This document shows, one piece after another, positions 29,744 to 39,519 of a stretch of 64,000 bases of DNA. The notes under the pieces were generated by a model. It was not told the DNA's origin and made no database searches. It saw only the letters and a list, made by a program, of their open reading frames with translations. Source of the DNA: Saccharopolyspora galaxeae (GTDB lineage Bacteria > Actinomycetota > Actinomycetes > Mycobacteriales > Pseudonocardiaceae); NCBI RefSeq assembly GCF_016526145.1, contig NZ_JADDUE010000001.1, positions 434,001 to 498,000 of the forward strand, read 5' to 3'. The position numbers and the translations under genes were made by a program. Each line of letters starts with the position of its first letter. Positions within the stretch are counted from its first letter, which is position 1.

Positions 29744-29762
29744 CGCCGCCGCGGACGTGAAA

Positions 29763-29799
29763 CGGCCCCCGCACCCTCCTCCCCTGGGTGCGGGGGCCG
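29763..29799. terminator. Terminator hairpin after holB
   Basis: 14-bp perfect arms (29763-29776 and 29786-29799, CGGCCCCCGCACCC) with a 9-base loop. It serves holB and the convergent gene. The arm sequence is nearly the same as that after clpC (63767). Confidence 0.85.
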
Positions 29800-29815
29800 C
29801 GTCAGTGGCGGCCGG

Positions 29816-30616
29816 TCAGTCGGCCGGGGTCTGCTGCGGGACGTTGACCGCTTCGGCCAGCGAGCTGTGCCCCAGGCCGTGCTGCAGCGGCTTGCCGAGC
29901 ATGCCGTTGGCGTTGCTGAGGTCGAGCAGGTGCGGGCGCTGCGCACTGCGCGGGGCGGGCTTGGTGGTCGGGGCGTTGATCGCTTCGGAGCTGCCGCCCG
30001 CCTGGCCGTCGGTGCCGCTGAGACCGCCGGATCCGGGCTTGCCCGGCTTGCCGTTCTCGGCGGTGACGTGCTGGTTCATCGCCTCGGGCGGGAGGGCGTT
30101 GACGAAGTCGACCATCGCGTTGCCCGCCGTGTTGACGGCGTCGCCGATGTCCCGCGGCGGGAACGCGGGCTGGGCGGCGCGCGCACCGTCTGCCGGGGAC
30201 TGCGCACTGCGCGGCACCGGGTGCGTGGTCGCGTGGTCGAACGGGGCGAGCGGGTCGCCGAGCGCGCCGTCCTTCTCGGCGGAGCCGCCCAGCGGGCCGT
30301 TGTCGAAGGCCGCGTTGAGGGGACCGTTCTCGAGGCTGTTCGCCAAGGGGCCGTTCTGGAAGGTGCTCGCCAGGGGCCCGCCGTCGCGCTGCTGGCCTGC
30401 CTGCTGCGCCAACCCGGAGGGTGCGGAGACCACGTCGCCGACGGTCTTCTGGATGCCGTGGACCGTGCCTGCGCCGTGGAAGGCGGTCTGCGCGAGCCCG
30501 TTCTGCACGGGCAGTTCGGCCGGGTATTGGGGGGTGGCCAGGGCGGCCCCTGCGGAGCCGACTACGCCGGCCCCGGTCAGCACGGCGGCGGCCGCCGCGG
30601 TCAGGCTGCGTTTCAT
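29816..30616 (-). CDS. Secreted Ala/Pro/Gly-rich protein with NGPL repeats
   Basis: The protein has 266 residues from ATG 30616 with GAGGAG upstream. The signal peptide ends in ALATPQ. The mature protein is hydrophilic and low in complexity, with an NGPL repeat near residues 75-110 (NGPLANSLE, NGPLNAAFD, NGPLGGSAE), several KPxPRSAQ segments (TKPAPRSAQRP, HPVPRSAQSP) and no Cys. It looks disordered and cell-wall or medium located. No family was recognised; a role in the envelope is only inferred from export. Confidence 0.78.
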   Translation of the reverse strand: MKRSLTAAAAAVLTGAGVVGSAGAALATPQYPAELPVQNGLAQTAFHGAGTVHGIQKTVGDVVSAPSGLAQQAGQQRDGGPLASTFQNGPLANSLENGPLNAAFDNGPLGGSAEKDGALGDPLAPFDHATTHPVPRSAQSPADGARAAQPAFPPRDIGDAVNTAGNAMVDFVNALPPEAMNQHVTAENGKPGKPGSGGLSGTDGQAGGSSEAINAPTTKPAPRSAQRPHLLDLSNANGMLGKPLQHGLGHSSLAEAVNVPQQTPAD

Positions 30617-30781
30617 CGCCTTGCTCCTCTCCGCACAGGTGCTCACCTGTGCACCGGGCGGAGAGTACGGAGCCGGGTTCGACCACGAATCAGCGATCAC
30701 GACCTTCGGAAAATATCTACGCGCAGTGTGTGGAACGGGGCAGAATCCGCTCACTTTCGAGTGATCCGAACGGTCCCGCGA

Positions 30782-31621
30782 TCACTGTCCGGCGAAGGAC
30801 GTGATGTCCACGGATTGGTTGAGGTGCTGTTGGCGCTTGGCCTGCTCCTCGCGCAACGATTCCACGGTATCGGCGAATTCGGCGTAGGCGTCGGTTTCGT
30901 CCTCGAACCTACTGTACCGACCGGCCCGCAATTCGACCGAATGGTATTCGCGTTCCAGCACATCGGCGGTCTGCTGCAGGCTCACGCCCCGCTCGCGGTA
31001 CTTGGCGTAACCGCCGAACGCGGCCGCGACCGCCACCAGCAGCCCGACGCAAACAGCTGCCCAGCGGAAACTGGGGGCCGAAGTGCCCGCGGCGGTGACC
31101 GTGGCGCTGACGATCGAGCCGACGATCACCACGGTCTGCAGGAACTGGTCCTTCCAGCGGTGCCTGCCCGCTTCGTCGCGGTAGCGCTCGATCACGTCGG
31201 GCAGGTCCGCCCGGTAGCGCTTGCGCATCCCGAGCAGGTCACCGGAGTTCCACTCGTCGAGCTGGTGCTCGCGGTGCGCCCGTTCGACCTCGCGCAGCTC
31301 GGTGGCCACCGAGCGCATCCTGAAATGCTGGCGGTAAGCGGTCCGGGCGGAGACGGCGACCGAGCCGATCGGTAGCACCACTGCCGCGACCGTGGCCGCC
31401 ACGGGCGGATTGAGCAGGCTGATCCCGGCAGCGGAGATGCCGAACAGGGCCAGGTTGCCCGGATAGACCCAGAGCAGCAGGAAGCGTTGCAGCAGCCGTG
31501 CCCGGTAGAGCTGCTCGGACAACTCGCTGATGCGTCGTTCCCAGTCCTGCGCCTGGGATTCTCCGGCGATGACCCCGCCGCCGATGATGCCCGTGCCGTT
31601 GCCCGCGTCCCAACGCTCCAT
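30782..31621 (-). CDS. DUF4231 2TM protein (SLATT-like)
   Basis: The protein has 279 residues from ATG 31621 (GGAAGG upstream; ATG 31678 would add 19 residues). Two hydrophobic hairpins (about 50-95: FLLLWVYPGNLALFGISAAG and VAAVVLPIGSVAVSA; and about 165-215: FLQTVVIVGSIVSATV and AAVCVGLLVAVAAAFGGY) are followed by a cytoplasmic helical part with QQTADVLEREYHSVELRAGRY and a charged coiled tail. This is the DUF4231 pattern, related to SLATT domains, which act as membrane effectors in nucleotide-signal conflict systems. Here no SMODS, SLOG or TIR gene is adjacent, so its job is unknown. Confidence 0.78.
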   Translation of the reverse strand: MERWDAGNGTGIIGGGVIAGESQAQDWERRISELSEQLYRARLLQRFLLLWVYPGNLALFGISAAGISLLNPPVAATVAAVVLPIGSVAVSARTAYRQHFRMRSVATELREVERAHREHQLDEWNSGDLLGMRKRYRADLPDVIERYRDEAGRHRWKDQFLQTVVIVGSIVSATVTAAGTSAPSFRWAAVCVGLLVAVAAAFGGYAKYRERGVSLQQTADVLEREYHSVELRAGRYSRFEDETDAYAEFADTVESLREEQAKRQQHLNQSVDITSFAGQ

Positions 31622-32139
31622 CACATCGATCCTTCCGGCGTCACTGTGATCGAAGTAGCTCCCCAAGTTCGGCGACAATCGGCTATCAGGGTGAAGGTCG
31701 ATTGGGCTGATCGGCCTACACCTGGTGGCGCCGTGTGATCACTGCAGGTCGGTCGCGAGATGTCGACTTCGAAACCCGCCAGTGATAACAGCTGTTGCCA
31801 CCAGCCGTCCGTCACCGTCCCTACTTGCCCCGGATCGGGGTGACCCACTTTGGCAGCGCCGCCGAACGGCTCAATCACGTGGGGCGCGAACGACGGCGTT
31901 CGGACTCTGCTATGGGGCGGAGCCGAGCGGCGTTCTCGGTGGCTGCGGTGGAGTTCACCGCGGTTGTTCGTGTTGGAACTTCTGCTGTGTGCGATTTAGG
32001 AATTCCGAATAAAAGCGGAACGATCCAGAACGAAATTTCTTGCCGATTGTTCCGACTTGGAACTTGATCAAGCCGTTCACGCCTACCCGTCCATGGTCCT
32101 GCGGTCGCCCGGACCGCACCACGGCGAGCCGGACGCGAA
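31622..32139. other. Spacer of lower G+C between DUF4231 gene and tRNA
   Basis: About 520 bp. No gene could be supported; a short minus-strand frame at 31621-31878 lacks homology that I recognise. 31960-32080 is clearly poorer in G+C than the rest of the window, which may mark a decayed insertion or simply promoter DNA. Confidence 0.4.
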
Positions 32140-32172
32140 ACAGCCCCCTCCCGGAGGCCGGAAAGGGGCTGT
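32140..32172 (-). terminator. Terminator after tRNA-Thr
   Basis: 8-bp arms (32140-32147 and 32165-32172) just past the 3' end of the tRNA; read on the minus strand, the stem is followed by TTTC. Confidence 0.7.
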
Positions 32173-32179
32173 GCGCGGA

Positions 32180-32252
32180 GCCGCCTGCGGGAATCGAACC
32201 CGCGACCTACGCATTACGAGTGCGTCGCTCTGTCCGACTGAGCTAAGGCGGC
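32180..32252 (-). tRNA. tRNA-Thr (anticodon CGU)
   Basis: A 73-nt cloverleaf on the minus strand: acceptor arms GCCGCCT/AGGCGGC, D-stem GCTC/GAGC, anticodon stem ACGCA/TGCGT with loop CTCGTAA (anticodon CGU, reading ACG) and T-arm GCGGG-TTCGATT-CCCGC. CCA is not encoded. A terminator follows. No integrated element is seen at its 3' end. Confidence 0.97.
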
Positions 32253-32448
32253 GTTGCGCGGCCAGTGTAGCGGGGCGACGCGACGGCTCCGACGGAGGGG
32301 AGGGCTCCGACGGAGGGGAGGTTCGGAGGCGGTCGCGAGCGGCGAGCGGACGTGCACACGCGGCAATCGGGCCGTCACCCCGGCCAGGGCGCATCGTTGT
32401 GCTGATCGGTGATACGTGTCACCGATCCGACCAACGGAGGTCTTCGCG

Positions 32449-33969
32449 ATGCGATCGAACCGACCGCTGCGCCGCTTCGCCGCTTGCACGACGGTGTCGC
32501 TGGCCATCGCCGGGCTGAGCGTGCCGGCCGCGTTCGCGGAGACCACCACGACGCCCATTCCGATCCCCGAGGATCCGAACCAGCCGCCCGCGTCCTCCGG
32601 CCCGCCGGTACCGCCGCCGGGGCCGATCGTGGCGGAAGCCGGCACCGGCATCGGGGTGGTGCGGGTGCTGCCGGGCACCGTGCCCGGGGACTCGATCATC
32701 GACGGACAGCAGGTGCCGAACCAGTCCGTGGCGGAAGCCGGCATGGGGCTGGCCACCGCGAAGGCGGACTCGGGGACTTACCTGGCGCAGGAGCGCTCGG
32801 TCGCGGAAGCCGCGCCGTTCGGTGCGGCGATCGCGGGCAACCCGATCCAGGTTCCCGGGGTGTCGGTGAACCAGACGGCGCTGCCGGACCACCCCGAACC
32901 GACCGCGACCGGCTTCGGGCCGTCTCCGTCGCCTGCCGACTCGGTGCTGAAACTCGGTGCGGTGCAAGGGAGTGCGCACGCGAGGTGGGACGAGCTGCAG
33001 GGGCCGTGCGTGTCCCCGATCTCCGATGCGGACACCTCGGTCGCGAGCGTTTCCGCGGTCAACGCGCTGCCCGCGATGCCGGACACCCCGCAGGAGTTCG
33101 ACCGGCTGGCGAGCGACCCGGGCTCGGCCCAGGCGAAGACCGCCGAGCTGCGCGCGATGCTCGATGGCGGGAAGGGCGCCACGCTCGGCGGTCTGCTCTC
33201 CGGCGGTGCGCCGGACGAATCGGGCAACGGCTCGCTGCTCAACGTGCCGCAGTCGATCCGCGCGCACTCCCGCATCGAGCTGGTGGACGTGCCGGGCGCG
33301 GCGGGCAAGGCGGTGCGGTCCACCTCCGAGATGCAGCTCGCCAGCGTCCAGCTGCTCGCCGGGACGCCGCAGGAGGTGCGGGTCGACGTGGTCAGCGCGC
33401 CGAAGCTGACGGTCACCGCCACCGGCGATCCCGCGACCTCCAGCGTCGACTACTCGGCGCCGGTGCTGCGGGTCTCGCAGGGCGGCCGGGAATTGGCGGT
33501 GCTCGACGCGGCGCACCCGACGCAGGACCTGCCGATCGGGATGCCGCCGGGATCGGATCGGCTGCCGGTCGTCGGCGACGCGCTGAACAGCCGGATGCTC
33601 GACCTCGGGGTGCTGCGGCTGAACCTCGGATCGCTGACGCAGCAGGCCGACGGCACCGAACTCAGCGCCGATGCGCGGTTGTTCGAGCTGAAGGTGCTGC
33701 CTGCCGATGCGCTGGGGATGCCCGGTGCCGCGCTGGCCGACATCTCGTTCGGGGAGCAGTCGGCGCAGGCCGGTGCGCCCGAAGGCGGCGTGCAGTGCGG
33801 GCAGCAGCCGCTCCCCGCGCCTGCGGACCCGCCCGCGGAGGGCGCTGCTGCGCCACCGCTGGCGAAGACCAGCGGTGCCTACTACACGATTCCGCTGTTC
33901 TGGACCGGTGCCGGGCTCCTGCTGCTGGGCGGCGTGCTGGTCGCCGCGGTCCCGCGCCGCAGGAACTAG
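32449..33969 (+). CDS. Secreted protein with C-terminal membrane anchor
   Basis: The protein has 506 residues from ATG 32449 (ACGGAGG upstream). A signal peptide ends in VPAAFAET; a Pro-rich linker (about 35-65) follows; then a long soluble region without recognised family, rich in beta-like segments (RIELVDVPGAAGKAV, MQLASVQLLAGTPQEVRVDVVSAPKLTVTATG, ADARLFELKVLPADALG); and at the end YYTIPLFWTGAGLLLLGGVLVAAV plus RRRN, a membrane anchor with basic stop. Two or three Cys. There is no sortase LPxTG. It is probably displayed on the outer face of the membrane. Two hairpins follow. Confidence 0.82.
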   Translation: MRSNRPLRRFAACTTVSLAIAGLSVPAAFAETTTTPIPIPEDPNQPPASSGPPVPPPGPIVAEAGTGIGVVRVLPGTVPGDSIIDGQQVPNQSVAEAGMGLATAKADSGTYLAQERSVAEAAPFGAAIAGNPIQVPGVSVNQTALPDHPEPTATGFGPSPSPADSVLKLGAVQGSAHARWDELQGPCVSPISDADTSVASVSAVNALPAMPDTPQEFDRLASDPGSAQAKTAELRAMLDGGKGATLGGLLSGGAPDESGNGSLLNVPQSIRAHSRIELVDVPGAAGKAVRSTSEMQLASVQLLAGTPQEVRVDVVSAPKLTVTATGDPATSSVDYSAPVLRVSQGGRELAVLDAAHPTQDLPIGMPPGSDRLPVVGDALNSRMLDLGVLRLNLGSLTQQADGTELSADARLFELKVLPADALGMPGAALADISFGEQSAQAGAPEGGVQCGQQPLPAPADPPAEGAAAPPLAKTSGAYYTIPLFWTGAGLLLLGGVLVAAVPRRRN

Positions 33970-33973
33970 CGGC

Positions 33974-34004
33974 GCCGTCCCCGCACCCCGAATCCGGGGA
34001 CGGC
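33974..34004 (+). terminator. Hairpin after secreted-protein gene
   Basis: 9-bp arms GCCGTCCCC/GGGGACGGC (33974-33982 and 33996-34004), immediately after the stop at 33969. Confidence 0.65.
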
Positions 34005-34018
34005 CCGCCCGGCACGAC

Positions 34019-34051
34019 GAAGGCCCTCACCCCGGCGAGGTGAGGGCCTTC
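34019..34051. terminator. Terminator hairpin between convergent genes
   Basis: 13-bp perfect arms GAAGGCCCTCACC/GGTGAGGGCCTTC (34019-34031 and 34039-34051). It can serve both the plus-strand gene and ppa. Confidence 0.8.
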
Positions 34052-34065
34052 GGTGCGAGCGCGGT

Positions 34066-34557
34066 TCAGTGCTCGCCGTGCTCCTTGGCGCGCCGGTAGG
34101 AGCGGTGGATCTCCTCCTCCGCCTCGGTCCGGCCGACCCAGGTGGCGCCCTCCACGCTCTTGCCCGGCTCCAGATCCTTGTAGACCTCGAAGAAGTGCTG
34201 GATCTCCAGCTTGTAGAACTCCGCCAGGTGGTGGATGTCGCGCAGGTGCTCCTGGCGCGGGTCGTCCGAGGGCACGCAGATGAGCTTGTCATCGCCGCCC
34301 TTCTCGTCCCGCATGCGGAACATGCCGACCGCGCGGGCGGTGATTAGGCAGCCGGGGAACGTCGGTTCCTGCACCAGCACCAGCGCGTCCAGCGGGTCCC
34401 CGTCCTCGCCGAGGGTGTGCTCCACGTAGCCGTAGTCGGCCGGGTACTGGGTTGCGGTGAACAACGTGCGGTCCAGCCGGATCCGGCCCGTCTTGTGGTC
34501 CACTTCGTACTTGTTCCGGCTCCCCTTGGGGATTTCGATAAGGACGTCGAACTCCAC
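34066..34557 (-). CDS. ppa: Soluble inorganic pyrophosphatase
   Basis: The protein has 163 residues from GTG 34557 with GTGAGGA upstream; sequence further upstream is not family-like. Family I pyrophosphatase: [38 protein letters not shown] (the Asp signature) and the C-terminal [20 protein letters not shown]. The tail KEHGEH is close to the His-rich end seen in actinobacterial enzymes. It converts PPi to phosphate in the cytoplasm, pulling biosynthetic reactions forward. It is divergent from dacB. Confidence 0.96.
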   Translation of the reverse strand: MEFDVLIEIPKGSRNKYEVDHKTGRIRLDRTLFTATQYPADYGYVEHTLGEDGDPLDALVLVQEPTFPGCLITARAVGMFRMRDEKGGDDKLICVPSDDPRQEHLRDIHHLAEFYKLEIQHFFEVYKDLEPGKSVEGATWVGRTEAEEEIHRSYRRAKEHGEH

Positions 34558-34831
34558 GCGGTTCCTCACTCGTTCTCGCCAGCTTGCTCGTCGAGACTCT
34601 CGCCCGACCGGTTGCGGCCCGCCGCTGCCACGCCGGTCGGCGTCCGGCCCGCGGCGCGCCTGCCGGGCACTGCGCGGTGCCACCTCGCAGGCCACCAGGC
34701 CCGACGAGTCGACAGCGGCCGCCCGTGCCGCGGCACGACCACGTCTAGTGTGGACCACGGCCGCGCGCCCGGCCCCACCGCAGTGCGGCAGCTCGCATCT
34801 GGCAATCTGTCCACCCGTCGAGGAGGAGCCC

Positions 34832-37800
34832 GTGCCCGAACCCCACAGCATCCGGGGTGAGGTGTCCGATCCCGATCGCGAGCAGCACTCGGACTCCGCG
34901 CGAACGTCGAAGACGGGGGCCGGGGACCAGGCGAGCGCGGACGCGGACACCACGCGCCCGGAGCAGCGCTCGCCGTCCGGCGAGCCGGAGCCGGGTGGCC
35001 GGTCGGCCGGCGCCAAGACGCTCGCGGGGGACGTGCGCGGCGGGGCGGACAACGGCGGTGGCACGCGGGTTTCCGGAGATCTCGCGGACGGTCAAGGATC
35101 GGAGCAGCCGGACGAGACCGGGCGATCGGAAGGTTCCTCGCACGACGAAGCCGCCGGGTCCGCGGAGCGTTCGTCGGATGCTGCGGCGGATTCCGGCACG
35201 GACAGCGCCCAGCGGCAGGCCGCTGCGCAGGATTTTTCCGGTTGGCAGGCGGGTTCTGGGCTGTTCGGCGCTACCTCGGCGCCGAGTTCCGCGCAGCGTC
35301 GTGGTGCGTTCGCGGCGCCGATGGTCGGCGAACTGCCCACTGATGACGCCGGGGCCGAGGAGGACTCCGGTGCGCGTGCGAGCTCCGAGGGATCAGACGC
35401 GGCGGATGACGACCGCGCGGGTTCGTCCGAGGAGGCCGTGGCCCGGACGGCGGATCAGGACGGGCAGGTAGCTGCCGACGAGGATGTCTCGGCGCCCGAA
35501 TCCGATGTCCCCGAATCCGATGCCGTGGAATCCGATGCCGCGGACGACGATTCCGGCGTGGGGGAAACGCGCGGTTCGTCCGAGGAAGCGGGCGCGCGGT
35601 CCGACTCGACGGCTGCTGAAGCGCCCGCCGCGGAAGCCGCGGAGCCGCAGCGTGCATCCGGCTGGGCGGGCCAGGCGGTGGACCAGGTGGCGAGCCCGGC
35701 GGAGAGCGGAACCGAGGAGCGGAGCAACGGGCAGCCGGACACCGGCGAAGACGAGCGGGACGCGACGGCCGACGGCAGCCGGTCCCGGGCTTCACCCGAG
35801 GTGGACGCCGATTCCGGCCGGAGTGCCGAGGGCGGTGCCGGCCCGGAAGAGGTGACCGGTCGGTTCGGGACGGTGGACCGGAATTCCGGGGCTGCCGAGC
35901 AGGAATCCGGCACCGGGCAGGACGCGGAGACCGGGCCGGTCGATCCGGCGACCGGCGAGCAGGACCCGGCAGGCCCGAGCAGCGCGGCGACCGGCGGTGT
36001 CCGGACCGCCGAGCAGGGGCCGACCGATCGACGAGCGGCCGAGGGCTCCGGCCGGGCCACTGCGCGCTTCGCGACGGGGCGGATCGATCGTGCGCCCGAG
36101 CGCTCCGCGGACGGGGTGGCGGCCGAGGACTCCGCCGACGCGGACGGTGTCAGCGCGGGCGGTGCTGATCCGGACCGCGCCGACCAGGAAGGTTCCGATC
36201 AGGTAAGTGCTGGTCAGGGACGCGCCGATCAGGAGAACGCCGATCAGGGCCGCGCGGATCAGGGCCGAGACGAACAGGACGGCGACGGCCGGGACCGCTC
36301 TGGTCAAGACAGCGACGACCAGCACGGTGCCAGCCAGGATGACGCTGATCCCGACCGCGCCGACCAGGACGGCGAGGACACCGGCCGGTCCTCGGACGAG
36401 CGGCCGGACGCGGCTGCAGAACCCGAGCAGGCGGTTCGAGCTCCGAACGCCGAACCCGACGGGCCTGACGAAGACGCGCAGGCGACCGGACCGCTCGGCG
36501 CCTCCGACGAACAAGCAGCGGCGGAGTTGCCCCGAGCGGCCGGTAGCAGCGCGGGAACTCAGCAGATCACCGGTACCGCCGACCCGGACGGGCAGGCGAC
36601 CGGGAAGTTCGAGGTCGTCGACGAGGATGCCGGGGAGGGCGCCGAGGACGGCTCGGTTTCGGATCGGGAGGAGACCGACGAGTCCGCCACGCAGGTGACC
36701 GGCCGGTTCGAGACGGTCGAGCAGGACGAGGTTCCTGCCGCGACCGAGCCGGTGGCGGGCGAACGCGACGCGGACTCCGCGCCGGCCGAGCCAGCGGAGG
36801 TCGATCCAACCGCGGCCGATCCGGTCGTGGGCGACTCGGCAGCGGTCGAGCGCGGTGCGGATGCCGAGTCGGCCCCGTTTACCGACCCAGCCCCGTTCAC
36901 CGACCCAGCCCCGTTCACCGAGCCAGCCCCGTTCACCGAGCCGACCACAGCGGCCGAGTCGGTCCCGGCCGAAGGCGCTGCAGCGGCGGCCGAGCCGCTC
37001 GCGGATGAGCCTGCTGCGGATCCCACCGCGGTCGACTCGGTCCCGGCCGATGATGCCGCCGGTTCAGCGGCAGCCGCGCCCGAGCACGACGAGACTCCGA
37101 CGGGGGAAGACGGCTCCCAGCCCGGCTTCACCGGCCAAGCCACCGGCCGCATCGATCTCGACGACATCGACGCGCCAGCGGACACCGCGCAGCGCGAGGA
37201 CACCTCGCCGCCCGCGCCCGCCGCGACCGCACCGGAGGTCGACCAGACCGGGGCGACGCCCGATGAAGGCGAGTGGGCCACCGCCGAGCAGCAGCGCATC
37301 GACGTCCCGATCGCCCCCGGCTCCGCAGGCACGCCCGCAGCGGACCCGTCGTTCCCCGGTGCGGACACCGCGCCGCCCGCGCCGGAGGAACCGGTCGATT
37401 CCGCCTTCTCCGCGGACTCCGGTTCGGACCCGATCGGCACCCGCGGCGGTGGGCTCGCGAGCGGTCCGCTGCGGGAGGCGCCGCCGCCCTCCGACGTCGA
37501 GCGGACGCAGCAGCTGAAGCCGATCGAGGACACCCAGCAGTTCAGCGTCGCCGACCTGGAACGCGAGGTGGCCAGGCAGGAAGGCGGGCCCACCGAGCAG
37601 CGGCCCACCGAGCAGGGTTCCGCCGCGGACCGGAACGACGACGGCGGGCCTGCGACGACCCGGATACCGGTCGTCCCGCCAGCGCCCGAACCGGTCGAGG
37701 CGCCCTCGGACACCGAGACCACCCAGCAGTTCCGCATCCCGGACTTCAGCGCACCGCCGCGGCCAGGGCCGCCTGCGCCGCCGGCCGCTCAGCCGCACCA

Positions 37801-39400
37801 CTTCCCGTCGCCGCAGGCCAGGCAGGCACCGCCCGCCGCAGCGCCGCGATCGGCGCACCCGCAGGACTTCGCGGGTGCGCCGTCCCAAGCGCCCGGGCCG
37901 TACCGGGCGGCGCCGCAGCGGGTGACGCCCGCCGAGCACGAGCCGGACCTCCACGCCGAACCCGCCGAACCAGCCGAGCCCGCTGCGGAGGAACCGCGCC
38001 GGAAGCGGTTCCGCGGCGTGCTGGCCGTGGCGGTCGTGGTGGTGCTCGGCGTCGGCGCCGCGATCGGCGTGCCCGCCGCGATCGACGGCATTTCCGCCGC
38101 GCAGATCGCCGATCCGCCTGCGCCGGTGCGGTTGAGCCCGTCGATCAAGCCGGTCGGCTCCTCGGCTCCGGAACCGGCTTCGGCCGCGCTGGACGCGGCG
38201 CTGAACGGCCCGGCCTCGAACCCGGTGCTGGCGCCGTTCGGCGGTGTGGTGCTCGATCCGGCGACCGGCCGCACGCTGTGGGACCGCGGGGCGTCGCAAC
38301 CGCTGACGCCCGCCTCCACCGGCAAGCTGCTGACGATGAGCGCGGCGATGCTCACGCTCGACCACGAGTCGCGGTTCACCACCAAGGTGGTGCGCGGGTC
38401 GGAACCGGGCAGCGTGGTGCTCGTCGGCGGTGGCGACCCCACGCTCTCCAGCCTGCCCGCGGGGGACGAGTCGGTGTACCCGGGCGCGGCGCACCTCGCC
38501 GATCTGGCCGCGCAGGTGCGGGCGGCGACCGGTGGGCAGGTCACCTCGGTCAAGGTCGACAACAGCCGCTACAAGGGCCCGAAGCTGGCGCCCGGCTGGC
38601 TGCCGACGGACATCGCGGGCGGGCAGATGTCGCCGATGGAGCCGGTGATGCTCGACGGCGGGCGGAAGAATCCGAAGGAGGACTACAGCCCCCGCACCGA
38701 AACCCCGGCGCAGCAGACGGGGCAGGAGCTCGCGAAGCTGCTCGGGCTGCCGTCCTCGGCGGTCTCGGAGGCCAGCGCCGGGCCGAACGCGCAGAGCCTC
38801 GGCCAGGTCGAATCGCCGACGGTGCGCAAGATGGTCGAGACGACCCTGCTGCACTCGGACAACGTGCTGGCCGAAGCGCTCGGCAGGGAAGTCGCCATCA
38901 AGAACGGCAAGGAGCCGTCGTTCGCCGGCGCCACCCAGGCGGTGCGCGAAGTGCTGCAGCGCAACGGTTTCGACCTGACCGGCGTGCGGATGGACGACAG
39001 CAGCGGGTTGTCCACCAACGACAAGATCCCGCCGAAGGTGCTCGGCAACCTGCTGGCCGCGGCGAACTCGACCGGCGGGGCGAACGCGAACGGCGGTTCC
39101 GGCTCGACCGGCGGGGCGTCGGACAAGTCGGCGAAGCTGCGCGAGCTGCTGACCGGGCTGCCGGTGGCGGGCGGTTCCGGCAGCCTCGGCGACCGGTACG
39201 CGGACAGCTCCGGTCGCGGATGGGTCCGGGCGAAGACCGGCACGCTGGACGGGGCGAACGGCTTGGCCGGGTCGGTGGTCACCCGGGACGGCCGGTTGCT
39301 GGTGTTCGCGTTCATGTCCAACCACACCGGAAGCTCCGGCGTGCTGCGTCCCGCGCTGGACAAGGTCGCCTCCGCGTTGCGGGAGTGCGGCTGCCGCTGA
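34832..39400 (+). CDS. dacB: D-Ala-D-Ala carboxypeptidase (PBP4/DacB type) with giant cytoplasmic extension
   Basis: The protein has 1522 residues from GTG 34832 (GAGGAGG upstream). Residues 1 to about 1055 are acidic and disordered (Glu, Asp, Ala, Pro, Gly). A basic RRKRFRG is followed by one membrane helix (about 1062-1085). The outer part (about 1110-1522) is a peptidase S13 domain: SxxK S1162-K1165 (STGK), SDN at 1342 and KTG at 1468, so all three catalytic motifs are intact. It trims or cuts wall peptides outside the cell. The usual M. tuberculosis-like homologue has a short N terminus. The extension repeats T-G-R-F and T-Q-Q-F units (Thr 342, 410, 590, 623, 901, 964 and others) and four 18-bp units at 36872-36943. 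Confidence 0.93.
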   Translation: MPEPHSIRGEVSDPDREQHSDSARTSKTGAGDQASADADTTRPEQRSPSGEPEPGGRSAGAKTLAGDVRGGADNGGGTRVSGDLADGQGSEQPDETGRSEGSSHDEAAGSAERSSDAAADSGTDSAQRQAAAQDFSGWQAGSGLFGATSAPSSAQRRGAFAAPMVGELPTDDAGAEEDSGARASSEGSDAADDDRAGSSEEAVARTADQDGQVAADEDVSAPESDVPESDAVESDAADDDSGVGETRGSSEEAGARSDSTAAEAPAAEAAEPQRASGWAGQAVDQVASPAESGTEERSNGQPDTGEDERDATADGSRSRASPEVDADSGRSAEGGAGPEEVTGRFGTVDRNSGAAEQESGTGQDAETGPVDPATGEQDPAGPSSAATGGVRTAEQGPTDRRAAEGSGRATARFATGRIDRAPERSADGVAAEDSADADGVSAGGADPDRADQEGSDQVSAGQGRADQENADQGRADQGRDEQDGDGRDRSGQDSDDQHGASQDDADPDRADQDGEDTGRSSDERPDAAAEPEQAVRAPNAEPDGPDEDAQATGPLGASDEQAAAELPRAAGSSAGTQQITGTADPDGQATGKFEVVDEDAGEGAEDGSVSDREETDESATQVTGRFETVEQDEVPAATEPVAGERDADSAPAEPAEVDPTAADPVVGDSAAVERGADAESAPFTDPAPFTDPAPFTEPAPFTEPTTAAESVPAEGAAAAAEPLADEPAADPTAVDSVPADDAAGSAAAAPEHDETPTGEDGSQPGFTGQATGRIDLDDIDAPADTAQREDTSPPAPAATAPEVDQTGATPDEGEWATAEQQRIDVPIAPGSAGTPAADPSFPGADTAPPAPEEPVDSAFSADSGSDPIGTRGGGLASGPLREAPPPSDVERTQQLKPIEDTQQFSVADLEREVARQEGGPTEQRPTEQGSAADRNDDGGPATTRIPVVPPAPEPVEAPSDTETTQQFRIPDFSAPPRPGPPAPPAAQPHHFPSPQARQAPPAAAPRSAHPQDFAGAPSQAPGPYRAAPQRVTPAEHEPDLHAEPAEPAEPAAEEPRRKRFRGVLAVAVVVVLGVGAAIGVPAAIDGISAAQIADPPAPVRLSPSIKPVGSSAPEPASAALDAALNGPASNPVLAPFGGVVLDPATGRTLWDRGASQPLTPASTGKLLTMSAAMLTLDHESRFTTKVVRGSEPGSVVLVGGGDPTLSSLPAGDESVYPGAAHLADLAAQVRAATGGQVTSVKVDNSRYKGPKLAPGWLPTDIAGGQMSPMEPVMLDGGRKNPKEDYSPRTETPAQQTGQELAKLLGLPSSAVSEASAGPNAQSLGQVESPTVRKMVETTLLHSDNVLAEALGREVAIKNGKEPSFAGATQAVREVLQRNGFDLTGVRMDDSSGLSTNDKIPPKVLGNLLAAANSTGGANANGGSGSTGGASDKSAKLRELLTGLPVAGGSGSLGDRYADSSGRGWVRAKTGTLDGANGLAGSVVTRDGRLLVFAFMSNHTGSSGVLRPALDKVASALRECGCR
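36872..36943 (+). repeat. Four tandem 18-bp units inside dacB
   Basis: Units at 36872, 36890, 36908 and 36926 read GCCCCGTTCACCGA(C/G)CC(A/G) with few changes, coding Ala-Pro-Phe-Thr-(Asp/Glu)-Pro. In-frame expansion would not disrupt the protein. Confidence 0.85.
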
Positions 39401-39519
39401 GCGGCTCCGCGCGGGTTCCGTGCGCTGCACGTGGGAGTGTCCGTGCCCTGCACGTGGAATGTCGCTGCGCAGCGCGCGGAAGTGTCGGTGCGCAGGGCAC
39501 CGGGGGTACGGTCGGTGCT

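Noticed and set aside
31621-31878. Short minus-strand frame upstream of the DUF4231 gene
   Set aside because: It overlaps the start region, has no recognised sequence and lacks a good ribosome site.
32180-32252. tRNA-Thr considered as an attachment site of an integrated element
   Set aside because: No integrase and no repeated 3' end of the tRNA were seen nearby.
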